DNA from: Verrucomicrobia bacterium SCGC AAA164-M04
GTDB taxonomy: Bacteria > Verrucomicrobiota > Verrucomicrobiae > Verrucomicrobiales > Akkermansiaceae
DNA length: 11,450 bases
Assembly (NCBI GenBank): GCA_000383735.1
Contig: KB912168.1
Location: 66,249 to 77,698 of the forward strand
Direction: 5' to 3'
Shown: positions 4,856 to 11,450 of the stretch, one piece after another
Layout of the letters: every line of letters begins with the position of its first letter
Numbering within the stretch: the first letter of the stretch is position 1
Notes under the pieces: generated by a model
Databases searched by the model: none
What the model saw: the letters and a program-made list of their open reading frames with translations, nothing else
What the model was told of the DNA's origin: nothing
Program-made: the position numbers and the translations under genes

Positions 4856-6622
4856 ATGAGCGAAGATGCCCCGGCAAATACCGTAACGGCTGAAAAAGAG
4901 CTTCCCAAGGATCTGGCTGCCGCGGCAGGTATGGTCAACATCCAGATCGACGGCGAGTGGCTTCAAGTTCCAAAAGGGACTCGGATGATCGAGGCTGCCA
5001 AATTGGTGGGAAAAGAGGTCCCTCACTACTGTTATCATCCAAAGCTTTCTTCTCCAGGCAACTGCCGCATGTGCTTAGTCCAAATGGGCATGCCACCGCG
5101 CCCGGCACCGGGACAGGCCCCTGTTTACGGAGACGATGGTTATCAAGAAATTGGTTGGATGCCGCGCCCTGTTATTGCTTGTGCCAATACGGTTGCCGAA
5201 AATATGGGAATCCGAACCAGCGGTGATCTAGTTGAGAAGACGCGCGAAGGCGTCATGGAGTTTCTCCTGATCAACCACCCGCTCGATTGTCCGATCTGCG
5301 ACCAAGCTGGCGAGTGCAAGCTTCAGGAATTTTCGGTTCAACATGGCCGTGGTGAATCACGGTTTAAGGAAACCAAGATCAAGAAGCCCAAAAATGTCGA
5401 TATCGGCAAAAATATCCGCCTCGACGACGAGCGTTGCGTGATGTGCAGCCGCTGCATTCGCTTTATGGACGAAGTAGCCGAGGAGCCCGTCTTAGGCTTT
5501 TCTCAGCGAGGCACCCACACTTCGGTCACTGTTCATCCAGGTTATCGGCTTGATAATAACTACTCACTTAACACTGCTGATATTTGTCCGGTTGGAGCTC
5601 TCACTTCGAACGATTTTCGCTTCCAGATGCGTGTTTGGTTTCTTAAAGAAACGAAAAGCATCGATGTGAACTGCGGAACTGGTGCTAATACCGTGATCTG
5701 GACCCGGGGCAACGAAGTTTTCCGGGTGACACCTCGCCAAAACGACGATGTCAACTCATCTTGGATGCCAGATAGCCACAGACTTTCCTTCAACAATCTC
5801 CAGACGGATGATCGCCTTAGCGGGCCTCTCATTAAGAAAGATGAAAAGCATCTTCAATCTTCCTGGATGGAGGCAACAGCCCATGCTGCCGCGGGACTCG
5901 GAATGAGGCAATCAGATGAGGTTGCGATAATTGCTTCGGGTCGCCTCAGCAACGAGGAGCTCTATCTCACCAAGAAAATCGCAAAAGCCCTAGGAACCGA
6001 GCTCGTCGCGACGGTGCCCCGTGTAGGGGAACCCGACGGCAAGCTCATCTCAGCCGATCGTAATCCTAACACCACCGGTGCTTCATTGATTTGGAATACT
6101 TCGGAGCCATCTGAGAAGCTCGAGGCCATTCGCGAGGGAGTTTCCTCTGGGAGAATTAAGGCCTTAATCGTTCTTTCGGAAGATCTCCTTGAGGAGGCCG
6201 GATTTGAGTCCACAGACCTTGAAAAACTCGATCACTTGGTTGTTTCTCACACCCACGCCAATCCAACGGCTTCCCATGCAAACGTCGTTTTTTCGGGTGC
6301 CGGATTCGCAGAGAAACGAGCAACCTATGTCAATGTTACCGGACGACTGCAGCGGGCCAACCAAGCAGTCATTGCTCCAGGCGATTCCCGTGACGACTGG
6401 GAAACCCTCGCGGCTCTTCTGTCGCAACTTGATGAAGACTATAGTCCACCAACCTCGATGGATGCTGTTCTGAATGATATTTCCTCCGCAGTTAGCGAAT
6501 TCAAGGGCCAGACCTTCGGGTCGATTGGGGACCTTGGAATTCAGATTACTGAGACTGGGGTTACGATCCCCCTTCTCGAGCAAGAAAAGGCTCGAGTAGA
6601 ATCAGGCCAAATCGTCGGATAA
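4856..6622 (+). CDS. nuoG: NADH-quinone oxidoreductase subunit G (complex I, iron-sulfur)
   Basis: The protein has 588 residues and carries electrons through the peripheral arm of complex I in the cytoplasm. The N-terminal ferredoxin-like domain holds the [2Fe-2S] ligands C59, C70, C73 and C109. The His-Cys cluster follows (H141, C145, C148, C154), then a [4Fe-4S] set C194, C197, C200 and C244. The molybdopterin-like domain after residue 260 keeps only one Cys (C273, VNCGTGANT), so the extra N7 cluster of E. coli NuoG is absent. It is also much shorter than the 908-residue E. coli protein, and the domain is probably only structural. A 25-residue Ala-rich leader precedes the ferredoxin core; M26 is an alternative start. 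It is the first gene of the visible operon, 27 bases before nuoH, behind a Rex-like site. No Shine-Dalgarno sequence is present. Confidence 0.95.
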   Translation: MSEDAPANTVTAEKELPKDLAAAAGMVNIQIDGEWLQVPKGTRMIEAAKLVGKEVPHYCYHPKLSSPGNCRMCLVQMGMPPRPAPGQAPVYGDDGYQEIGWMPRPVIACANTVAENMGIRTSGDLVEKTREGVMEFLLINHPLDCPICDQAGECKLQEFSVQHGRGESRFKETKIKKPKNVDIGKNIRLDDERCVMCSRCIRFMDEVAEEPVLGFSQRGTHTSVTVHPGYRLDNNYSLNTADICPVGALTSNDFRFQMRVWFLKETKSIDVNCGTGANTVIWTRGNEVFRVTPRQNDDVNSSWMPDSHRLSFNNLQTDDRLSGPLIKKDEKHLQSSWMEATAHAAAGLGMRQSDEVAIIASGRLSNEELYLTKKIAKALGTELVATVPRVGEPDGKLISADRNPNTTGASLIWNTSEPSEKLEAIREGVSSGRIKALIVLSEDLLEEAGFESTDLEKLDHLVVSHTHANPTASHANVVFSGAGFAEKRATYVNVTGRLQRANQAVIAPGDSRDDWETLAALLSQLDEDYSPPTSMDAVLNDISSAVSEFKGQTFGSIGDLGIQITETGVTIPLLEQEKARVESGQIVG

Positions 6623-6649
6623 CCAGAACCATACCAGATTCTAACTTTC

Positions 6650-7921
6650 ATGGACACCACTCTCCTCATCGCAGCCGCTATCAAGATTGCCATTTTCATT
6701 GGCATCACGATGAGTTTCGTCAGCATCTGCGTGATCTTTGAGCGCCGATTTTCGGCGATCATTCAGGATCGAGTCGGCCCCAACCGAACCATGATCCCGC
6801 TCTCGATTCTTGGATTCAAAAAAGATCTCGCTCTCCCGATTGGTGGTCTCACGCAACCGGTAGCTGACGGATTGAAGTTTATTCTTAAGGAAGATTTCAC
6901 CCCCTCTTACGTTCGGAAACTTTTCTTTTGGCTAGCCCCCGTTTTAGTTGTCGTCCCTGCCCTCCTCACGATGGCTGTCATTCCTTTTGGGAGCCCGATG
7001 GAAATTGCCGGAAACGTCATTCCAATGGCTGTGGCCGACCTCAACGTAGGGCCACTTTATATTTTTGCGATTGCTTCACTCTCCGTCTACGGAATCACCT
7101 TGGCTGGATGGGCTTCCAATTCGAAGTATCCTTTCTTTGGTGGGGTTCGCGCTTGCGCTCAAATGATTTCATACGAAATCGCCCTCGGACTCTCAATCGT
7201 TCCGGTCCTTATGTTCTTCGGAGGCTTGAACCTTGGCCACATTGTTGAAGACCAAGTCACTAACGGTTGGTTGCTTCTCCCTCTTTGGAATGAAGGTGGG
7301 TTTATCATCAGCTCAGGATATTGGGCGGATCCGCAGGCATCAATCCAGCGACTCCTTCTTCTTATCCCAATTTTCGTTTCGTTCATCATCTTCACCACTT
7401 CGATCTTCGCGGAAACGAATCGCATGCCTTTTGATCTTCCAGAATGTGAAACTGAGCTCGTCGGCGGTTATCACACCGAGTATTCTTCGATGAAATTCGC
7501 TCTTTTCTTCATGGGTGAGTATGCCGCGATGGTAGTTGGTTCGGCACTTATCGTAACTCTCTTTCTCGGCGGATGGTCAATTGGTTTTGGTATCGACAAC
7601 CTCCTTCCAGTCGGGGCTTGGTGGGTCAGCCTCTTACACATCGGTGTCTTTCTAGGCAAAGTAACCTTCTTCATCTTGTTTTTCATTTTGGTCCGTTGGA
7701 CCGTTCCCCGCTTCCGCTATGACCAATTAATGAATCTGGGTTGGATCGTTTTCTTTGAAGCCGCGCTCATTAACGTTTTTCTAGCAGCACTCGTAATCGC
7801 CTACCCAAGCATCGGGATCATGGGGCTTGCAATCGGATTTGCTTTGTTGATTACCGCTACCATCCTTCTGATTAAGATAGCCAAAAGCTCCTTAGAGAAG
7901 CCCTCAGCAACCGCAGTTTAA
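6650..7921 (+). CDS. nuoH: NADH-quinone oxidoreductase subunit H (complex I, quinone-site membrane subunit)
   Basis: The protein has 423 residues and forms the membrane part of the quinone chamber, joining the peripheral and membrane arms. Family motifs are clear: FERRFSAIIQDRVGPNR (30-46), ISYEIALG (173-180), the Glu-rich quinone loop AETNRMPFDLPECETELVGG (254-273) followed by YHTEYSSMKF (274-283), and RYDQLMNLGW (356-365). It is roughly 100 residues longer than E. coli NuoH (325). The extra length sits in loops at about 112-135 and 200-230 and in an added hydrophobic tail at 380-410, which may be one more membrane helix. The stop lies 36 bases before nuoI. The ATG has no Shine-Dalgarno sequence before it. 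Confidence 0.96.
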   Translation: MDTTLLIAAAIKIAIFIGITMSFVSICVIFERRFSAIIQDRVGPNRTMIPLSILGFKKDLALPIGGLTQPVADGLKFILKEDFTPSYVRKLFFWLAPVLVVVPALLTMAVIPFGSPMEIAGNVIPMAVADLNVGPLYIFAIASLSVYGITLAGWASNSKYPFFGGVRACAQMISYEIALGLSIVPVLMFFGGLNLGHIVEDQVTNGWLLLPLWNEGGFIISSGYWADPQASIQRLLLLIPIFVSFIIFTTSIFAETNRMPFDLPECETELVGGYHTEYSSMKFALFFMGEYAAMVVGSALIVTLFLGGWSIGFGIDNLLPVGAWWVSLLHIGVFLGKVTFFILFFILVRWTVPRFRYDQLMNLGWIVFFEAALINVFLAALVIAYPSIGIMGLAIGFALLITATILLIKIAKSSLEKPSATAV

Positions 7922-7957
7922 AACCCCACCTCATTTTCAACCCATTTTAATTTAGCC

Positions 7958-8524
7958 ATGGCAATCATCAAAGTTGAACGCCCCAAGCTGTCCTTCGGAG
8001 AAAAAATCTACTTCGGTGCCGCCTTCAAAGGGATGGTCATCACCCTTGGACACGCTTTCCGGTCCTTACTCGGAAAGACCACGGGAGCTGAGGAACTAAA
8101 CTCATCCGGTGTCGGAGTGACAATGCAGTATCCCGAGCAAAAATGGGATGACAAGCTGCCCGAATATTACCGTGGCGCGCCTGCCCTTGTCACCGACGAA
8201 CGGGACCGGGAACGTTGCGTCTCGTGCCAGTTGTGTGAATTCATCTGCCCACCCAAAGCGATCAAAATCACCCCCGGTGAGATCCCATCGGATAACGAGT
8301 GGGCCAAGGTTGAGAAACGCCCCCTAGAGTTTGACATCGACATGATCCGCTGCATTTACTGCGGCATGTGCGAGGAAGTTTGTCCAGAGCAAGCCATTTA
8401 TCTTCGCCCCGACTACGTCATTACAGGCACAAACCGCACTGAAATGGTCCACGACAAAGAGCGACTCTACGAAATTGGAGGAAAGCGCGTTGGACTCGTT
8501 AACAAGTGGAACGACTTAAAGTAA
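7958..8524 (+). CDS. nuoI: NADH-quinone oxidoreductase subunit I (complex I, 2x[4Fe-4S])
   Basis: The protein has 188 residues and passes electrons to the last cluster near quinone, bound to the peripheral arm at the membrane surface. Two complete [4Fe-4S] motifs are seen: C87, C90, C93, C97 (CVSCQLCEFICP) and C132, C135, C138, C142 (CIYCGMCEEVCP). They are separated by a 34-residue insert with several charged residues. An amphipathic N-terminal part (FGAAFKGMVITLGHAFRSLL, 19-38) matches the membrane-lying helices of the family. The length is normal. nuoJ begins three bases after the stop, suggesting translational coupling. Confidence 0.96.
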   Translation: MAIIKVERPKLSFGEKIYFGAAFKGMVITLGHAFRSLLGKTTGAEELNSSGVGVTMQYPEQKWDDKLPEYYRGAPALVTDERDRERCVSCQLCEFICPPKAIKITPGEIPSDNEWAKVEKRPLEFDIDMIRCIYCGMCEEVCPEQAIYLRPDYVITGTNRTEMVHDKERLYEIGGKRVGLVNKWNDLK

Positions 8525-8527
8525 GAT

Positions 8528-9163
8528 ATGGAAAACCTCGTATTCTATCTTTTTGCTTTTATGGCGGTCGCCGGAGGGGTGCTTTTAGTGGCTCTCCGCA
8601 ATCCGGTTTCAAGCGCGCTCGCCATGGTGCTATCCTTTGTAGGACTAGCGGGTTTATTCATCGGCCTGAATGCCTACTTTGTGGGAATCGTCCAAATCCT
8701 AGTCTATGCGGGCGCAATCATGGTGCTCTTCATCTTCATCATAATGCTTCTCGACCTGAACGACGAGAAGCCCGTCAAATTTAAATCTTCCTCGGTCGTC
8801 GCTGGTCTCGTTATCCCCCTCCTCTTAGTCGCTCAAATTCTTGGAGTGATCCAAACCGGATCCGAAGGAAACAGGGTTGAATTTGAGGAAATCACCAATG
8901 ATTCGATGCTAAAATCGGCCGAGCATTTTGCTCAACTCGATGAATATAACATTGCACTGCCGCGCGAGAAACAGTCAGCAATCTACAAGAGTTTGACTCA
9001 TGAAAAGAGCCCTAAACTTCCAGACACAAATCTTATCGGACACACCATCTTTAAGAGCTACAACTACCCTCTTCAGGTGGTAGGGGCCCTCCTCCTTGTC
9101 GCAACAATTGGCGTCGTAATCCTTTCCAAAAGGTCGAACAAGCAAGCTCCCGCTGATTCCTAA
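8528..9163 (+). CDS. nuoJ: NADH-quinone oxidoreductase subunit J (complex I, membrane)
   Basis: The protein has 211 residues and belongs to the membrane arm near the quinone site. Five hydrophobic segments are seen at about 4-22, 27-47, 52-76, 89-108 and 175-198. The conserved third helix with YAGAIMVLFIF (60-70) is the family mark; in known structures it switches between alpha and pi form during coupling. A polar loop of about 65 residues (110-174) separates the fourth and fifth helices. The gene is three bases after nuoI and 12 bases before nuoK. The few bases before ATG (AGTAAGAT) give at best a weak ribosome site. Confidence 0.94.
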   Translation: MENLVFYLFAFMAVAGGVLLVALRNPVSSALAMVLSFVGLAGLFIGLNAYFVGIVQILVYAGAIMVLFIFIIMLLDLNDEKPVKFKSSSVVAGLVIPLLLVAQILGVIQTGSEGNRVEFEEITNDSMLKSAEHFAQLDEYNIALPREKQSAIYKSLTHEKSPKLPDTNLIGHTIFKSYNYPLQVVGALLLVATIGVVILSKRSNKQAPADS

Positions 9164-9175
9164 CGATATTCCTTC

Positions 9176-9493
9176 ATGGCTTCACTTAACGACTATCTTT
9201 TTGTTTCCGGTCTGCTCTTCGCGATCGGCCTTGCTGGCGTCATCGTCCGCAAAAACATCATCGTAATTTTCATGTGCCTCGAGCTAATGCTTGCCTCGGC
9301 TAGCCTTACCCTCGTGGCTTTTTCAAGATTTCACTTATTGAATGGACTACCAGATTACAACGGTCAGGTTTTCGTCTTCTTTATCATTACTGTTGCCGCC
9401 GCCGAGGTTGCTGTTGGGCTTGCGATTATCGTGGCTCTCTACCGCGCCCGCCAAACCATTAACGTCGAGGAACTCACCTCAATGCGCGGCTAA
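9176..9493 (+). CDS. nuoK: NADH-quinone oxidoreductase subunit K (complex I, membrane)
   Basis: The protein has 105 residues with three membrane helices, related to MrpC of Na+/H+ antiporters. The two key membrane glutamates are present: E36 ([12 protein letters not shown]) and E77 ([11 protein letters not shown]), matching E36 and E72 in E. coli. They form part of the proton path between the quinone site and the pump subunits. The length is normal for the family. It sits between nuoJ (12 bases) and nuoL (21 bases). The ATG lacks a Shine-Dalgarno sequence. Confidence 0.95.
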   Translation: MASLNDYLFVSGLLFAIGLAGVIVRKNIIVIFMCLELMLASASLTLVAFSRFHLLNGLPDYNGQVFVFFIITVAAAEVAVGLAIIVALYRARQTINVEELTSMRG

Positions 9494-9514
9494 CCCCACG
9501 AACTTCGAATTCTC

Positions 9515-11362
9515 ATGGAATCACTTCCCTGGCTTATCCTCGGTCTCCCGCTTCTGACAGCTGGGGCTATTCATCTTGGACTTAAAAAGAAGCAATCTCT
9601 CTCAGCTCTCGTTTCTACGTGCTCAGCAGCGGTAACTCTCGTGCTCACCTTAGTGATCATTTCGAAAGGAAGTGATCTTGCCGGATCGTTCACTTGGGCT
9701 TCCATTCCTGGCTTCGATGGAATCGAGGTCGGTTATGAATTAAATCGATTGTCCCGAGGCATGATGCTCGTGGTCACCGGGGTTGGTTTCCTTGTCCATG
9801 TGTTTTCACTCGCCTACATGAAGGACGATTCAGCACTCGCCCGTTACTTTTGCGGACTATCGCTCTTCATGTTCTCGATGACAGGGATCGTCCTTGCCAC
9901 CAACTTCATAATGATGTTCATGTTTTGGGAATTAGTGGGCCTAAGTTCCTATCTTCTCATCGGGCATTGGTATCAAAAAGACTCCGCGGCCGATGCATCA
10001 AAGAAGGCCTTCCTCACAAATCGGATTGGTGATTTTGGGTTCATGATCGGCATCCTTATCCTCTGGGGTATTACCGGGAGCTTCACCTTTAATGGCATAA
10101 GCGAGTTCTTCGCTGAAGGAGGCCACCCTAAAGCTGTCGTCCCCTCCGTAACAATGTTCTCAGCTGCCATCCTTCTAATCTTCATGGGGGCCATGGGCAA
10201 ATCGGCACAAGCTCCTCTTCACGTGTGGCTCCCAGATGCGATGGAAGGCCCCACTCCAGTTTCTGCTCTCATTCACGCCGCAACGATGGTTGCAGCAGGC
10301 GTTTTCATGATGGTCCGGTTCTTTAGTGCGGTTGGAATGGAGACTCTCGACTCCATTTGGGGACCTGATATTATCGCTTGGATTGGTGCGATCACTTCTC
10401 TCCTCGCAGCCCTAATGGCTACCCAACAGGATGACATCAAAAAGATCCTCGCCTATTCCACTCTTTCCCAGCTCGGTTATATGGTCATGGCCGTAGGCCT
10501 CCTGGACCCGGAAGCGGGAATGTTCCACCTCTTCACACACGCTTGGTTTAAGGCCCTTCTCTTCCTTGGCTCCGGTGCTGTCATTTTCGCCTGCCATCAT
10601 GAGCAAAATATTTGGAAGATGGGTGGCTTAAAGAAGACCATGCCTGTCACTTTTTTCACTTTTGGCATTGGAACGATTGCTCTTTGCGGAGTCCCAGGAA
10701 CTGCCGGCTTCTTCTCTAAAGAGCACATCCTTGAATCTGCCGCCCACAGCGGACAATGGTTTCTCTTTGGGATCGCCGCACTCGTGGCATGCCTAACGAC
10801 TTTCTACATGTTTCGCCTCTTCTTCGTAGCCTTTCTTGGAAAGCCTCGGAGTGAAAATGCTGATCATGCAAAGGAGGTCGGCCCCCTCATGTCTGCTCCA
10901 TTGATTGTCCTAGCACTCATGGCTATTTTTTCCGGCTATCAGTTCCTTGGGGGTGAAATTTCGCCACTTTACAAACCTTTCGAGTTTCACCCGGATGCTC
11001 CAGCGTTCATCGCTTCAATATCGGCTGTCGTGATCGGGCTCTTCCTCTCTTGGAAGCTCTATGGGAACACCGAGAATGACCCTCTTGAAAACAGAGGTAT
11101 TTTTAAGCACTTCCGCAATAAATTTTATATCGACGAAGCATACGCTAAACTTGTTGGCTACGGTCAGGACACTCTCGCCGCCTTCATCCACTTCTTCGAC
11201 GAATTGATCATTAATGGTTTCATCGTTGATGGGTTTTCACGGGCCGCTGGTGGCTTTGGTCGCATCTTCGGACGACTTCAGTCCGGCAACCTTCAGGGCT
11301 ACGCCGTCCTCTTCGGTATTGGCGTTCTTTTAGTCATTTATCTTACGGTCTTTGTTTCATGA
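9515..11362 (+). CDS. nuoL: NADH-quinone oxidoreductase subunit L (complex I, proton pump)
   Basis: The protein has 615 residues, close to E. coli NuoL (613). It is the distal antiporter-like pump of the membrane arm. Pump residues are in place: E139 in helix 5 (FMFWELVGLSSYLL), K229 in helix 7 (MGKSAQAPLHVWLPDAMEG), H254 (SALIHAATM), K346 (THAWFKALLF) and K402 in helix 12 (GFFSKEHILE). Many membrane segments run through the protein. The C-terminal part (about 500-615) carries the expected linker region for the long lateral helix and the anchoring helix (GYAVLFGIGVLLVIYLTVFV). The stop overlaps the nuoM start by four bases (ATGA), so the two are translationally coupled. Confidence 0.96.
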   Translation: MESLPWLILGLPLLTAGAIHLGLKKKQSLSALVSTCSAAVTLVLTLVIISKGSDLAGSFTWASIPGFDGIEVGYELNRLSRGMMLVVTGVGFLVHVFSLAYMKDDSALARYFCGLSLFMFSMTGIVLATNFIMMFMFWELVGLSSYLLIGHWYQKDSAADASKKAFLTNRIGDFGFMIGILILWGITGSFTFNGISEFFAEGGHPKAVVPSVTMFSAAILLIFMGAMGKSAQAPLHVWLPDAMEGPTPVSALIHAATMVAAGVFMMVRFFSAVGMETLDSIWGPDIIAWIGAITSLLAALMATQQDDIKKILAYSTLSQLGYMVMAVGLLDPEAGMFHLFTHAWFKALLFLGSGAVIFACHHEQNIWKMGGLKKTMPVTFFTFGIGTIALCGVPGTAGFFSKEHILESAAHSGQWFLFGIAALVACLTTFYMFRLFFVAFLGKPRSENADHAKEVGPLMSAPLIVLALMAIFSGYQFLGGEISPLYKPFEFHPDAPAFIASISAVVIGLFLSWKLYGNTENDPLENRGIFKHFRNKFYIDEAYAKLVGYGQDTLAAFIHFFDELIINGFIVDGFSRAAGGFGRIFGRLQSGNLQGYAVLFGIGVLLVIYLTVFVS

Positions 11363-11450
11363 GCATCATCCTCATCCTCATCCCACTCCTCGCTGCCTTC
11401 GCTATTCTATCAGGGCTCGGTAAAGCGAAGTCGATTGCAACGATCGCTGC
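11359..11450 (+). CDS. nuoM: NADH-quinone oxidoreductase subunit M, 3' partial
   Basis: Only the first 30 codons lie in the window. They start at ATG 11359, overlapping the nuoL stop as ATGA. The visible peptide begins MSIILILIPLLAAFAIL, a hydrophobic first helix, followed by a short polar stretch and the start of a second helix. This is the usual N-terminus of the NuoM/NuoL/NuoN pump family. Position right after nuoL makes NuoM, the middle proton pump, by far the most likely; a NuoN start is the alternative. Confidence 0.82.
   Translation, partial: MSIILILIPLLAAFAILSGLGKAKSIATIA

Noticed and set aside
1..11450. CRISPR array, insertion sequence, rRNA or second tRNA
   Set aside because: No regularly spaced repeats, transposase, rRNA-like stretch or other tRNA fold was seen on either strand.

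Overview
The window joins two different kinds of DNA. Positions 1 to about 4370 are an integrated phage-like or satellite-like mobile element, seen only at its right-hand end. Positions 4370 to 11450 are host chromosome: a tRNA-Tyr gene, a regulatory intergenic region, and the second half of a respiratory complex I (nuo) operon. The host is probably a bacterium of the PVC group, most likely Verrucomicrobiota (perhaps Opitutae). This is inferred from the style of the NuoG and NuoH proteins, the gene order nuoG-H-I-J-K-L-M, and the near absence of Shine-Dalgarno sequences. It is a judgement from memory of these families, not a search result.

Mobile element, left to right: (a) the C-terminal part of an SF3/DUF5906-type replication helicase, cut by the window start; (b) a 240-base gap holding a long nested hairpin; (c) a small unknown gene; (d) an HK97-fold major capsid protein; (e) a small unknown gene 11 bases later; (f) a structured 3' region ending in a clear Rho-independent terminator; (g) a perfect 13+13 palindrome; (h) a leftward, A+T-rich cargo gene encoding a zinc-ribbon, three-membrane-segment, Sel1-repeat protein; (i) a divergent small DUF2188-like gene; (j) the 3' end of tRNA-Tyr, the probable attachment site. 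No integrase, terminase, portal, protease or tail gene is visible, although the element continues to the left beyond the window.

Host part: tRNA-Tyr (GTA) lies on the minus strand and probably ends at its own hairpin terminator. A bidirectional terminator and a chain of small hairpins precede nuoG. One of these hairpins is an exact match to the binding consensus of the redox repressor Rex (TTGTGAA-N4-TTCACAA), which fits control of NADH dehydrogenase by the NADH/NAD+ ratio. The six complete genes nuoG, H, I, J, K and L and the start of nuoM run in one direction with gaps of 3 to 36 bases, and nuoL overlaps nuoM by 4 bases. NuoG and NuoI supply iron-sulfur clusters of the peripheral arm; NuoH, J, K, L and M form most of the membrane proton-pumping arm. 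The nuoA-F genes are not here, so this half operon has its own control region.

The best candidates for something undescribed are the compact capsid-plus-helicase element at tRNA-Tyr, its membrane Sel1 cargo protein, and the long hairpin between helicase and capsid. The best regulatory find is the Rex-like operator.
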